From assembly GCA_022606135.1 (NCBI GenBank), contig JABYQN010000011.1, forward strand, positions 1,178,001 through 1,242,000: DNA of 64,000 bases, in the 5' to 3' direction. Shown piece after piece: positions 1 to 11,196 of this stretch. The translations under genes were made by a program, and so were the position numbers. The stretch's first letter is position 1. Each line of letters opens with the position of its first letter. This DNA comes from Fomes fomentarius. Its lineage: Eukaryota > Basidiomycota > Agaricomycetes > Polyporales > Polyporaceae. Under the pieces are notes generated by a model. That model was given only the letters and a program-made list of their open reading frames with translations. It had not been told where the DNA came from and searched no databases.

Positions 1-756
1 TAGGCCCAGAATTCTGCTCGCCTCACGAGCTTCTTGCTTATCGTCCAGGCCTGATTTTTGGGGTTCAACCCCGAGACACGCACTGCATCGCTTGGTGATC
101 GTCTATAGAAGGTATGGAAAATCGACGAAATGACGTTTTGGTGAGGCTCTTCAGTGCGTCAGCGGCGCGACTGCTCAGTACATCCTCCGTCGTGGCACGT
201 CCATATGTACGATTTTCCACGATGGAGGATTTGCTTTGTAACGTATGGAGACGGATTGGCTGCTATTTGATGCAGTCGCCCTTGCTTCGGCGAAAGAAAT
301 AGAGGACTGCCCCAGTCTGCCTAGACCGCGTCTTCGTAACATTATGAAGCTTTTCACCGTATCGTTCAATCCCCTTTGGTGAAATTTGCGCGGATGCAGC
401 GAGGGGGCGGAAAACGAGGTTAACGGACTAACTTCTGGTACATTTGGAAATTCGCTTACGGCGTATCACGCCATGATGAGATATCTTCAACATATCTATC
501 ACCATCGCTCTCATTGCCTGCCAGTACGAAGAGGGGTGGCTTCTGCGCCAACGCGAGTACGTCAATCGTGTCGGTCGTTTCTGACCAGTGCCTCAGCTGA
601 GGCCCTCTCTCTCTTTTGCCGGATATCGCCATCGCACTGTTATCGGTTCCGCAGCGACAGCGACAGTTGATGTCCCTGTCTTCTTTCCATATGTCTCGCT
701 CGCATCATCGTCGCTGACTCGCACGTTCTGGCATAGCAGCAACATCGTATCGTATC
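1..756. other. Window edge and upstream intergenic DNA
   Basis: No open frame here has a recognisable motif or a neighbouring exon that it splices to in phase. The last 100-200 bases presumably hold the promoter of the cyclo-ligase gene that starts at 757. The far left edge could contain the end of a gene lying outside the window, but I see no sign of one. Confidence 0.4.
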
Positions 757-2362
757 ATGGCCGGCCCACTCCTCCAGACGCAGAAGAACGCCCTGCGAAA
801 ATCCATGCGCGACATCCTCGCTAACCGCCCCGCAGAAGACGTGCAGGCACAGTGTTCGTTCGCTTCACCTTCTTCGTCAATTCCCCAAGTTTCTCCGGCG
901 GGTGGGGAGCCTGGGGGGGAGTGGGCGTAATGTACGGACGTATTAGTCATTCACCCTTTTGCCTCCAGCGCGCCAGATAACGAACACGCTCCTCGCGCTT
1001 CCCGAATTCCGGCAGAGCGCGAACGTCAGCTGTTTTCTCAGCATGCCCGCGGGAGAAGTAGACACCTCGGCTGTGGTCGCAGCCATCATCCACGCCGGTC
1101 CGTAGATCTCCTTCCCTTCCCATCTCCATCTCCATCTCCATCTCTCTCTCTCTCTCTCTCGCTCCCAAGACTACTAGGCAATGCTCAGATGCTGATGTTG
1201 GCGCGGAATGCCCACTGGCAGGAAAGAACCTTTACGTGCCCAAAACGACCGATAAGGAACGCGGCCTCATGGACATGTTCCAAGTCTTCGGCGACGACGA
1301 CCTGCGCGCCCTGCCCACAGGCTTATGGGGCATCAGAGAACCAGATGTCGAGTACAGGGGTATAGCGCGGCCGACCGGTCAGTATCACCAACCAACTTGA
1401 ACTCCGCTCCGCCCGCCCCGCTATCTCTTTTCTTTCTTTCTTTCGTTCTTTCTTTCTTTCTATTCCGTTCCGCCCGGAGCAGCCGCTGAATTGCCCCTTC
1501 TCTTCCCCTCCCCTTATCCTTACCTTGGACCTTGGATCTTGGACCTTCCTCCCCACCGCCCCCTTCCGGTCTGGCCCTGGCCCATCTCTCGGCGTACTGC
1601 GTGAAGCGTTAGGCGGCGGGGCCAACGCCGAACCGCTCGATTTGATCGTGATGCCAGGTGCGAGGGCCCTCCTCTGCAATAAGTGGTATTCCCACCGCGC
1701 CAATTCCTACAGCATATACTATATGCATTACCCACCCCTCCCCAACCCCACGCTCGTCGATCTTCCCACCGATCTCCGCTCGCGTCCGGTCTAGTACATA
1801 GCACTGTGAACTGTGGCTGCAGATTTCCGCCACCGATGTGATGTGATGGGGGCTTACTGAGCTGGGAGCCTGGTGAAGATTGGCCATGACGCACCGTGCA
1901 GCCGTGCAACCGCGCATCCAATCGCTTACCATCGCAATCGTGCTTCATAGTTTGCGCTGGGTGCTGGGATGCTGGTGTTGACTTTTTTCTTGCACCCCCC
2001 GCAGGGCTGGCGTTCGATCGATCGTTATCGCGACTGGGGTACGGCAAAGGCTACTACGACCGCTTCCTCGCCTCGTACGCCGCGCTCCTCCGCGAGCGCA
2101 GCAGCAGGCGGCGGCCGAAACTAGGTGAATTTCCTCGTTCGTGTCTACCTACATGGCATGCTAAAGCAGAACTGCGCCTTCGCCTTCGCTTGGACCTGTT
2201 ACTGTTACCACTTCTTGTCTTTCTCTCCTCTTTTGCTTTTGTCCCTTGACAGTCGCCCTGGCGCTTCGCGAGCAGATCCTCGAGGCTGGACAGGTGCCGG
2301 TCGGAGAGTGCGATTGGAAGGTGGACGTGATCGTTGGGCCAGATGGGATCGTGTCTGAGTGA
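757..2362 (+). CDS. 5-formyltetrahydrofolate cyclo-ligase (MTHFS), six exons
   Basis: Converts 5-formyl-THF to 5,10-methenyl-THF with ATP, returning the stored folate to the one-carbon pool; expected in cytosol or mitochondria. Phase-consistent exons are 757-901, 969-1097, 1222-1359, 1613-1657, 2005-2124 and 2253-2362, giving about 228 residues, the usual length for the family. Seen in order: a Lys/Arg-rich N-terminal helix, SMPAGEVDTSAVV, NLYVPK, LWGIREP, LDLIVMPG and the family signature RLGYGKGYYDRFL. The first intron is the least certain: the 757-901 end carries about 16 Ser/Pro-rich residues unusual for the family, but it is the only donor I found that keeps phase. Intron 2 contains CCATCT and CT repeats and intron 3 a TTTC microsatellite. 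The ATG at 757 opens a normal N-terminus. Confidence 0.9.
1115..1460. repeat. CCATCT/CT and TTTC simple repeats in introns of the cyclo-ligase gene
   Basis: A CCATCT run followed by (CT)n occupies about 1115-1160 in intron 2, and a (TTTC)n run about 1429-1460 lies in intron 3. Both are pyrimidine-rich on the coding strand and lie inside predicted introns, so they do not disturb the protein. Confidence 0.8.
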
Positions 2363-3155
2363 TGAGTGATGGGTGATGAGTGATGAGTTGAAGGACGGTG
2401 CTGGGAGGGACGTCGAATGGGATTGAGGCCGTGCCGTTGCTGCGGGTGCCCACGCCCACTATCTTGGTGTGGATGGCAGGATAGTCCAGGAAGGGCAAGA
2501 AGAAGGGGGCGGTAGGGGGGCAGGAGAGAAGGGGAGAAGGGAGGCGAGGCGAAGCGGAGAAGTGGGAATGCAGGATACCGAGGATTGTCCGATCTTGCAA
2601 GCCGGTGCCATGACATATTATCGATTGTGGCGTCCGTGCGTGTGCGTGTGCGAGCGAGCGAGGAAGGAAGGGAAAGGGAAAGGGAAATGGAGGGGGGCGG
2701 AGTGTGAAGCCGTGTGGTGGGTGTGGTGGACGTGCTCGATCGCGCGGTGTGTGTGTGTGTGTGTGTGCGTTCCAAGAAGTGACGTCGCCCGCGGTTGCGT
2801 TGCGCCGCGCGGAGGGCAAGGAAGGAAGGCCCAAGGTTCAGGAATGTTGCGCATCGCAGCCCGAGGACGACGACGGATGATGGCCATTGGGTTTCGATGG
2901 GTTCGATGGGTGGTCACTGGGCCACTGTGATCGTGCCACCGATCTGGGAGTGGTTCACGCGCACGAACGCACGATGGTGAGCAGGCACATGCGTGTGTGG
3001 TTTGTAACGGATGAGAGAGGAAGAGAGAGAGAACACGCGAGCGCGGGCACGGACACGGACGCACCTTCTGGTAGGCCTCCTCTCGCGCTGGCTCGGTCGG
3101 CACGTGTGTAGGGGAGTGTAGCAGACGCATGACGCTGTGACAGCCAATGGCGCGG
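2363..3155. other. Convergent intergenic region with purine-rich tracts and a (GT)10 run
   Basis: Lies between the 3' ends of the cyclo-ligase gene (plus) and the RAD51-like gene (minus). It holds tandem TGATGAG-like sequence just after the stop codon, long GA/GGA-rich stretches, and a perfect (GT)10 run at 2747-2766. The long open frames on both strands here are low-complexity translations with no conserved motif. Confidence 0.6.
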
Positions 3156-4548
3156 TCAGGGCTGCTGCATCGTGTCTGCGCGGAACTGGCAGGCGGTGAC
3201 TGACCCCGATGTCTTCCACTGCGGAACAATCAGCACCCTGTACGTTCTCCCAGACGGGAAATCGCTGTGTTGTTCTAGCGCATACGGTGGTGCCGCGACA
3301 TTGACCGCCGGGTGAGCGCATGTCGTAAGTCGTACGTGCGAGGCGCACTCACTGATGAACGGTATCATGATCCATTTCGATGGCGCTGTCCGGTCGTTCG
3401 TGCCGGCGGCTGGGCCATCGACCAGTTTTGAGGCTAGGTGGCTTGTGATAATGACCTGGATTCCAGGCAGCAGTGTATTTTCAGCGTCTTCTGATACGAT
3501 CGGGGGGCCTCGCGAGGAATAGTGCTTGTTACGTACAGTTAGGTTCATAGAAGCACAGACGAGCGCCAGCGTGGACTTGAGGAGCTCGAGGAGAGCGTAT
3601 CGGTCCCTGCCTTCTAGCTGCTGCAGCGGGAAGACGAGGGAGTTGAGGACCAGCAACGCGGTCTGGGAGAGAGAAAGAGCGCGCGCCGCCGCAGCCGCGA
3701 ACCGCAGAAATGTCGGCGAAAGGGAAGAAGACGGTCAGGACGCAAATACTCGCGGTGATACTAAAAAGAACGCTTACGCCTGGGTGCGCGGTAAGATACG
3801 CTGGAAGATTTCGCATGAAGACGACGAACTCTGCCGCTGTATGTAATGTTAGGTAATGGACGAGATCGAGTGCATCGGCCTGTGCCGTGGGACCTGAAGA
3901 GACCACAGAAGGCGTTAATCTCGCACCAGATGAGCTATGAATGGCGCGCTCGAGGCTCACCAGCAAGAATTCTTTTGATGGTGGCGGGAAGAATCATGTT
4001 CTGCATGTCTAGGAGGAGGAGAGGCGGCTGGAATGTCAGCAGGGCTACCTTTGGGAGGAACACGATCCGAGTGCGTACCGACGAAGAGAACCTCGTGCTC
4101 GGCCTCAACGAAGCCCTTCACGGCGTGAGCCGCAATCTGCTCCTTGCCGCACCCTGGAGGGCCGTTTAATTCGAGCACGGACCCGCGCTTGAGGCCACCG
4201 CCCAGGAGTTTGTCGAGCGGTGGACACGCTGTGGAGTAACGCCTGGTCGTCGCCATCATCGCTGCTGCTGACTGGGTCATGGGAAGTGTGGCTGAGGGAC
4301 GAGTGGCCGAGAAGACGGCTTGAGAAGCCGGGAGCGATATGTTGAGGTCTGTAAATAGGACACGCGCAGTAAGTGTAAGTGATTCACGAGATTGACCGAG
4401 AAGCTCGCGTCTGACGTAAATACGTGCCTCTGGACAGTTGCTCGGGCGTTGAGTTTGATAGGTCGGTCACTGTTTCATATCCCGCGCCCGCGAGCGCAGA
4501 GAGCGTAGATAGCGGGAGAGATAAGGTAGAAAGTAGCCTGCCCGACAT
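3156..4548 (-). CDS. RAD51-paralog-like RecA-fold protein
   Basis: A small N-terminal helix-hairpin-like segment (LSALAGAGYETVTDLSN, about residues 15-31) is followed by a RecA/RAD51 core: CPPLDKLLGGGLKRGSVLEL, then the Walker A loop GPPGCGKEQ, a strand reading EVLFVDMQNM, a Walker-B-like strand LLVLNSLVFPL, and NLTVIITSHLASKL. The C-terminal exon reads RTYRVLIVPQ. Several introns are needed; exon joins EHEVLFV-DMQNM, NLT-VIITSHL and MIPFI-KQHSD keep phase. The size, roughly 300 residues, suits RAD51C/XRCC2-type paralogs, which help load RAD51 in homologous recombination. The odd point is Glu where Walker A normally has Thr/Ser after the Lys. The ATG at 4548 is preferred to the in-frame one at 4629 because it places the hairpin near the N-terminus as in the family. 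Which paralog it is cannot be decided by eye. Confidence 0.75.
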
Positions 4549-5208
4549 TGTTGCGAGGTTGCTGGGAGCAAAGAAAGTGGTACAAAAAGTAAGAGGTTGC
4601 GTTGAGAGTTCCTTGTGACTTTCATACAAATGTACTCGTCGGGTGTTTCAATATAACCACAATCTGTGCGTAGCCCGCTATAAGTACTATGTCACAGAAT
4701 GCCATCGATCAGGGTACGAAGAAGCGTATAAACATGATTCCATCACCGGCCATATGTTCTGACGAACAGATAGAATGAAGGAACACTCATACAACATTCC
4801 ACTCGATTAGACTTTCGCAACTTCACCTTAAGTCAACCCACCCAAAGAAGAAAAATACTGGAGACCTGAGAGTGCTCACCTTACTTCCACAGACAGATGA
4901 CTGATCACTGGCGTGCCACACGTGAGATCGGCCTCAGCTATCTGCAGGCGAATCGCAATGGTGCCGGTGAAGGTTGAATGTAGAACACGCAAAGACGCGC
5001 GACGCGACTCGACCGCGTCATAGACGCGTTGGTGGCGTGGGAGCATATGTTGACCAAAAGCAGCGAATGAGTGTCGGTGTTTGCCGGACACTCTTCTTCT
5101 TCAACCTCTCCCTTCTCCTTCTCGCGCCTGCTCCCTTTTCTTGCTTCTTATTCTCTCACAGACATATACCCAAAAACCCGTTCGTCGAATTGGTCTTCCC
5201 CAACATCC
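4549..5208. promoter_or_regulatory. Divergent intergenic region, shared promoter zone
   Basis: 660 bases separate the start codons of the RAD51-like gene (minus) and the RRM gene (plus), so both promoters should lie here. A pyrimidine-rich stretch at about 5090-5155 (CTTCTTCTTC, CTCCCTTCTCCTTCTC) precedes the RRM start, as is common just upstream of fungal transcription starts. I could not fix a TATA box or a known operator. Confidence 0.45.
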
Positions 5209-6986
5209 ATGCAAAAGATGTCGCCCACTCCAAATCCTCTGTTCAAGTTCGCCCGTGACGGTTTTACCGTCCATGTCAACAACGTTGCCGACGCAGGTCA
5301 GTATAGCCAACCGTGCAGGTCTATCCTTGGTCTGACGATATCTCCAACCAGTGTCACGGCGGGAGATTTTGGACTTGTTCAATAACCTCATTGGTATGCT
5401 TTTTCGTCCTTTTCTTCCATCGGCGAACACTGATTGGGTATGCTTTACAGGTGACATCACTCACTGCGAAGAATCCTTTGAGGCGGGCCGCCGATACTTC
5501 ACGTTGTCGTTCTCTACTCAGGACGCCGCTAAGTAAGTGGCATAGACTATATGCGCGTCTCCACTACTGACGAAGTTGATGTCAGGAAAGCGCTTTGCAT
5601 GTCCGGATACAACATTGATGGCAGCCCATTGTGAGCTTGAAATGTTCTAATGCTCTTCAAATGTCTTGAACATCACTTGTCAGAGTGGTCACGGTCGCGC
5701 CTCCCTCAGAGGTACCTCGTATCGCAAAGACCGGGAAACAGCCTGATGCCCGTCGTAACCTATATGTGCTTGGATTGCCGTTCGACCTCAACAAGTAAGT
5801 AATCCTTCTCTGTCTTCAGGTACGCCCAAAACCAATGGAGATCGTAGGGCCGAGTTTGCTGAGATCTTCTCTCGCTACGGAACCGTATCTCACGCCGTCA
5901 TTCTCGCTACTGTCGATAACGCATCGAGACGCCGTGGTTTTATCGTTATGAATCAACACTACGAAGCAAAGGCAGCCATGGATGCCCTCAATCGAAAGGA
6001 GATCAAGTAAGTTGTTGCGATCAAAGCATGCGTCGTTAGTTGAATGCGACATCCAGGGGACATGTCATCGATGTTTCATGGGCAGTTGTGCAACGATCGG
6101 AAGGTACGATGGCTTGAGCACTTACTTGTTCTGTCGTCTTGACATAGTATCAGGGTTCCTTGACGGAGGAGACCGCGCAACCGTTCTCTCAAACCCGTCT
6201 CCCTCGTCATCCCCGGCTCCGTTCGATGTTCAAAGCCTTAGTCCCGCTCTCCCCCCTTTGCAGGCATCCATTGTCGTGACACCTCCATCCGAATGCCCAC
6301 CTGTGGCACACTTCGCTGCTCGCTCTTCCTCTTTGCTCGTCAACAATCTTCCTGCTGTTCTGTTCTCTCAGCTGTCTGACCTCCATCCTCTCTTTGGACC
6401 CTACGGCGATGTTAAAAAGCTTGAGATTCTGCCGTCTGCCTCTGGCGATCGCGGCCATGTCTCTGCTATTGTTCATTACGCGACATTCTCTCAGGCGACA
6501 GATGCTGCGCAGGCACTCCATGGTCAAGCGTACTCAAGCACCCCTATCAGCGTCGAGTTCGTGCGTGGAAGTTCCGATGATGTCACCGACCTTGATGGCA
6601 AGACAGGACTCAATCCACATGCGGCTCCCTTCGTCGTCCAGTCTGGTTTTGCTCCCAACGCCGTGCTTACTTCCGTCACTCCAGTCTATCCCGGCACTGG
6701 TTTCTCTCGTTCTGGTCTGGCGTCGTTTGCGAAGCGTGGTCTACTGGAAGTTGATCCTCAAGAGATGTCTCGCTATGGAACTCCTCTCCTCTATGTGCCC
6801 TTTGCTGGCGTTCGACCCAGTTCGGCTCCCACGTCGTGCGTTCCATCTCCTTTTGCTCATCATGTCTTACTGATAGTTTGTGTTTTCAGGCCGCGTCATG
6901 AAACCCATAGACAGTTTGCATTCTCGAACGTGCATCGCTTTTCTACCCCGTCTTCTCCTATCTTGCGCTCGTCTTACGTAGCTTGA
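5209..6986 (+). CDS. RNA-binding protein with three RRM domains
   Basis: The spliced product starts MQKMSPTPNPLFKF. RRM1 has FTVHVNNVADA and later RRYFTLSF. RRM2 has RNLYVLGLPFDLNKAEFAEI and RRGFIVMNQ, the RNP2/RNP1 pair. RRM3 has SSLLVNNLPAVLFSQL and a degenerate RNP1. The first part is cut by many short introns (for example after NNVADA, DLFNNLIG, STQDAAK and DLNK), all with good GT/AG ends; RRM3 lies in one long exon. The second RRM resembles the fission-yeast Nrd1/Msa2 type of cytoplasmic mRNA-binding protein by eye, but no more can be claimed. The 3' end is uncertain: the listed stop is the in-frame one after SSPILRSSYVA. A stretch at about 7000-7065 reading GYTAYLNVINRDTLAFFNTL looks coding and may belong to an extra 3' exon. 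Confidence 0.8.
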
Positions 6987-7630
6987 GGCTCTCTCAGTTG
7001 GCTACACCGCGTACCTGAATGTCATCAATCGCGATACCCTGGCTTTCTTCAATACCCTGCAAGTGTCTTTCGTTCTTCCTCTTTCGCTCGTTACACTAGT
7101 ATTCTTTTTACGTTAATCGCTTGAGTAAGCCTTCCTTGTTGGTCCCGTCGAGCGCTCACCACAATTATGCCACCTGCAGAACTCAGACAAACTTGGACGT
7201 GGACACCACTATGAGTTCGTTCTCTCTTTTGCTTCCCACCACACCTGTACACGGACCATACATCATGTCATGCTTCTGCTCTACTGTGGGACAATGCATT
7301 CGTTTTGGTATGTAAGCATGTGCGTGTTGTGCGACAGATGAACGGCGTCTTGATGTGTGTGGCCTATCCAGCATGGAGGTGTGTTGTGTGCAGTGCGCTG
7401 TTGCATGGCACGGAGTACAGGACAGATAGAAAACGAGGCCTGGCGAGGGTCAGAAGAATGCTGATGATGTATATGGTTGTTTCAGGGCAGAACATAACTA
7501 TCATAGCAACTCGTAACAGGATATCGTATACATTGTACAGTGGCGTGACTTGGGAGGCAGATTAAGAGTTCCAGTTCCACTAGTCCTGTCCTGTTGCCGA
7601 GGTTCTCTTTCACTGCAACGCAAGACACTT
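6987..7630. other. Convergent intergenic region, possible extra 3' exons of the RRM gene
   Basis: Besides the GYTAYLNVINRDTL-like stretch near 7000-7065 and a splice-acceptor-like CCACCTGCAG at about 7170-7179, I see no further coding signal. The remainder, about 7220-7630, lies between the 3' ends of the RRM gene and the minus-strand membrane-protein gene and should hold both terminators. Confidence 0.4.
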
Positions 7631-9045
7631 CTACTGTATCTCAGCCATGCCAGCGTAGGCTGTCCCACCGCGCACGAGAGCCGACGTGGGACGATTGAGC
7701 TGACCTATCCCTATCACTATTGTGGATGACCGTGGGGCCGGTCTCAAACTTCCATCGTCCCGAGATGTTAGCGAAGCTGGATAGGTACTGGGGTCGTCGG
7801 GGTTCTCATTCAAGGGTGGGTGAGCTGTGAGAAGCACTGGATATTGGCAACTGACGGGACGTACATACAGAAGCGGCCGGGCATGGTTCTTTATACCCAG
7901 ATCCGGCGCGCTCTTGTGCCAGGGTAATCTGCCGCGGGCTCGGAGATACAGCCAGACACCCATGGCGATTCCGAGGAGGCCCGCCAGACAGGCGGTGGTG
8001 CCGCCTATGGCTAGGCTGGCAATACCTTTGTTTGAGTTGGTCGGGATCGAGGAAACAGTAGGACACTCTGTAGTAGACTGCGAGGGCGGACTGGGTGTTG
8101 GCGAGAGGTAGTTCTCCGATCTCGAGCTAGCAAATGTTGAAGAGGGGGATCCGCCGGACTGGGAGATGTTGCTCTCTAGGCCACGTAGTAACGAGTATGA
8201 ATTAGCTAGGCGAGGGTGTATGTCGGAAGAAATCTCTTACTGTCGTTTGCCCGAAGAAATGCAGCATTCGCGTCCCACCTGCCATCCTATCAAACACCAG
8301 CGTGGGTATTTTACAATATCTGCAGAACGATGACATACTTGAAGCGGATTGTGAGCCCAGTCGGGGATGACAGTGTCACTTGGTATGCTCTGAGGGTATC
8401 TATATCCTCAAATGGCTGAGCTCACGAAAGGTTCATTTTATACTCAGAACCCGTACTTTCCAAAAATAACACGTTCACAGTTCTCAGTGAAGACCCTCCA
8501 GCTAGAAGATGTGTTCAGGGCATGCTGTGTCGATAGCCACTCGAGTCGTGCACATACCTTACTATTCCCGTGTTATCGGTGCGACCTTGGCAATACGCAC
8601 AAGCAGCAAGTAGGGAATATGTGACTGTGTTGCAGTCACACTCAGCCAAATCTGTACGGTCGGCGGCAGGTCCCGAGTATAAGGCATTTTCACGATTGAG
8701 TGCGGAGACCTTCCATTCTTTGTGAAGGTCAGTCCTGGGTTGACCATCGAGGTGACGATGACAACAGTGGAGACTTACCATGTATGTGACAGGGAGTCAT
8801 CAGCCAAGCTTTGACAAGGCAAGGGTTTTGGTTCATGGAATTATTCATCTATGAGCACTTGTCAGCTGCGCGGTCCGAGTATGGTAGTAGCGGTTGGTTT
8901 GAACGCGGCGGCGAGCACATACCCAGTTATACTCGGAAGAGCACCTGACGTCGCTGATCCCGACTCCCTCTATGGCATACGCACGCAGGAAGGATGCTGC
9001 CATTGCGACCATTGCGAACGCAGAACATATGATCAGTGGAAACAT
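7631..9045 (-). CDS. Cysteine-rich secreted/single-pass membrane protein, paralog A
   Basis: Assembled from seven or more short exons. It opens with a signal peptide (MFPLIICSAFAMVAMAASFL). The extracytoplasmic part contains, exon by exon, DVRCSSEYNW; NQNPCLVKAWLMTPCH; CDCNTVTYSLLAACAYCQ; SWRVFTENCERVIFG; IPSDTVIPDWA; and WDANAAFLRAND. A Ser/Thr/Pro stretch follows, then one membrane helix (LAGLLGIAMGVWLYLRARG) and a basic, Pro-rich cytoplasmic tail of about 80 residues. Every block has a counterpart in the gene at 23627-24780, which confirms the exons. I do not know a named family. The layout (signal peptide, Cys-rich domain, Ser/Thr linker, membrane helix, tail) is that of a cell-surface sensor or adhesin, but no function can be assigned. 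The ATG at 9045 is chosen because it directly opens the signal peptide; earlier in-frame ATGs would bury it. Confidence 0.75.
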
Positions 9046-11196
9046 GTATGCCGGGAACCGAGTAATGAGTCCAATAGCAGAGAGTAGCTGGTTGAGCCTC
9101 GGGAATAGGTGTGCTTGAACCGTCTGAGATAGCTGCCTGACCGACCTTTTGAGCAGTTCAGAGTCCATGCAGCTGAACAACTGAAGGGCTCATGAATAGC
9201 CATGAGTTGCTAGGAGAATATTCCTTGGAAGCCAGCCCTTGTTAGGACAATGGTCCGCGACGGAAGGAGCTACGGTTGGCGTTACACATGGGATCAAACA
9301 CCACAAAGAATTGAGTATTCGCTGCGCGATCGCGATGCTATGACTACCACCAACGAAGTGCATTGTGTTGTGTCATTGAGGTTTGATTACCTGAGGGCTT
9401 CCGTGCAAGTGACACTCTGCGCGCCGCCTATCGACGCCGTCAATTCATAATGATATTCGAATACGATTCGAGAACCTTCATAACAACAGAGGGACTCACT
9501 GTACCCCTTATCATCACATTGATTGCGCATCCTATCGGTCGCTCGCGGAACTTTTTGATAATGGGTCTCGCCATCTAACCTGTACTTTCGGAGATCACTC
9601 CGAGCGTCGCAAGTGTATCTGTTCTCAGTGGGGCAGTTCTTGGGCAGTGGTCTTCATTTGGGACCTACGGATACACAACCTTCGTTTGCAGACGATGTTT
9701 CATCAGGGGAGTCAGTGCTCATACGCACTGACTCCCAAAGAAATGCTTCATCGTATAAGTGTGCCGCTTTTAGCAGGACTGACGACAAGGCAAGGGGCAG
9801 GGAATACTTGCTGCCAGTGAAGTCGGCTTGAGGACGTGACTCGGAGCCTGGGGCTCAGGTACTGATGACTCGGCAGTGAGCTGTAGGATGTCTATGGTGG
9901 ATCAAGTTCAGACCGAGAATGCGTGATCTAGGGCCCTTCTTCGCGGCACCTGTCTGTGAATGTGAGGTATTAGCAAACCAACCGTGCAGCAGCTGTCATC
10001 GCGAGCAGTGACTTGTCCCGGGAGCGCCCACCCAGTCGTGTCTCCTGAATGTGCGCATGAATGTAAACAATGGGGCCGGCTACATGAACCAGTGAGAATG
10101 GTATGCGTGGTTGTCAAGTCTTCGAACGAGGTGGACGCCCGATCGGACGGTGAGCGCTTGGGCGCGTCTGAGGGCCCCGTTTTTGCAGGAACATTGTGAT
10201 GCGATTGACCATCAGTGGGAGAGCGAGCAGGGGTGCTTGGCGGCTCCTACACAGGAAGTCGTGTTTGTTGTTGTCCACGGCTAACCCTGTCTAGATAGTC
10301 AGCGAGGAACGGTAACGGTCAGACGCTGAGCGGGCAGGAGGGGGCCCATCGCGCCGGAGGAGTAATAGAACTCAACTTAGCTGTGCCACGGCGCGATATC
10401 GTGGCTAGAGAATGATCAGTCATACGTGGCAGAATGCATCACATATACGTCCCATACCGGTGCAGAGATGCATGTTGGGTCAGATTGACTTGACACAAGC
10501 AAGACATGGCATTCCGCCTAAGTATCGCATAGTATCACTTCCACAACCTAGCGAGGGGACAGGCCTAGTGCGTGGCAGATCAGAACATTGGAACACAAGG
10601 ATCTCCCCTCCCAGCGATCCTGCTTTGTTATACTAATCGTCCTAGGCAGAATCATCGGCCCATAGCTGGAAATCCTGCGTACGGTAGTTGTCCGAGTCCC
10701 CATATCACCTCGTGAAGCTTTGGCGTGCAGTTACTAGGAGCTCAGAGATCATCAAAACAACTGTGCTCCAACAGGAGGTATCCACACTCGGTCTTAGGGC
10801 TATGTTCGTGATGTACTGCATCCACTTATCGTCACGTCCATGCCACAGCAAACTGCTCGACGTGCGAGAAAGCCTATGCACCGTAACTCCGTAACAACCA
10901 ACACGCGAGCCGGGCAACACTTGCAGTCAACGAACTGTTACGAACGTAGCATTGATTACGGAACCAAAGCTAGGGTATCCAGAGTCCAGCCCATACGAAT
11001 ATCCGACATGACAACATCCATAACATTCCATCGACCAGAGAGGCAACAAACAGGACAGCAGCTCCAAGGGGTCCATCATAGTATTAGAGTTGGCAGAACC
11101 ATAAGATCATCATCATCACCCACGCCTCCTCGCGCGCGTACTCATCGCGACCGCTCGTAGGCCTGGACGAGACATACAATCACAAGGCACGCACGC
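9046..11196. other. Gene-poor 2.1-kb region
   Basis: The small open frames here show no motifs, no good exon joins and no similarity that I can see to neighbours. One structured element is present, the perfect inverted repeat at 9707-9736. The promoter of the membrane-protein gene should lie just right of 9046, and the 3' flank of the Crh gene at the right end. Confidence 0.5.
9707..9736. repeat. Perfect 12-bp inverted repeat with 6-nt loop
   Basis: GGGAGTCAGTGC, then the loop TCATAC, then GCACTGACTCCC. The arms are perfectly complementary and the hairpin lies in non-coding DNA. There is no run of T beside it, and no target-site duplication is obvious. Confidence 0.8.

Noticed and set aside
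2161..3348. Long minus-strand open frames (up to about 200 codons) in the convergent intergenic region
   Set aside because: They translate purine/pyrimidine-rich and GT-repeat DNA into His/Thr/Pro/Ser-rich low-complexity protein, overlap each other in several frames and have no motif.
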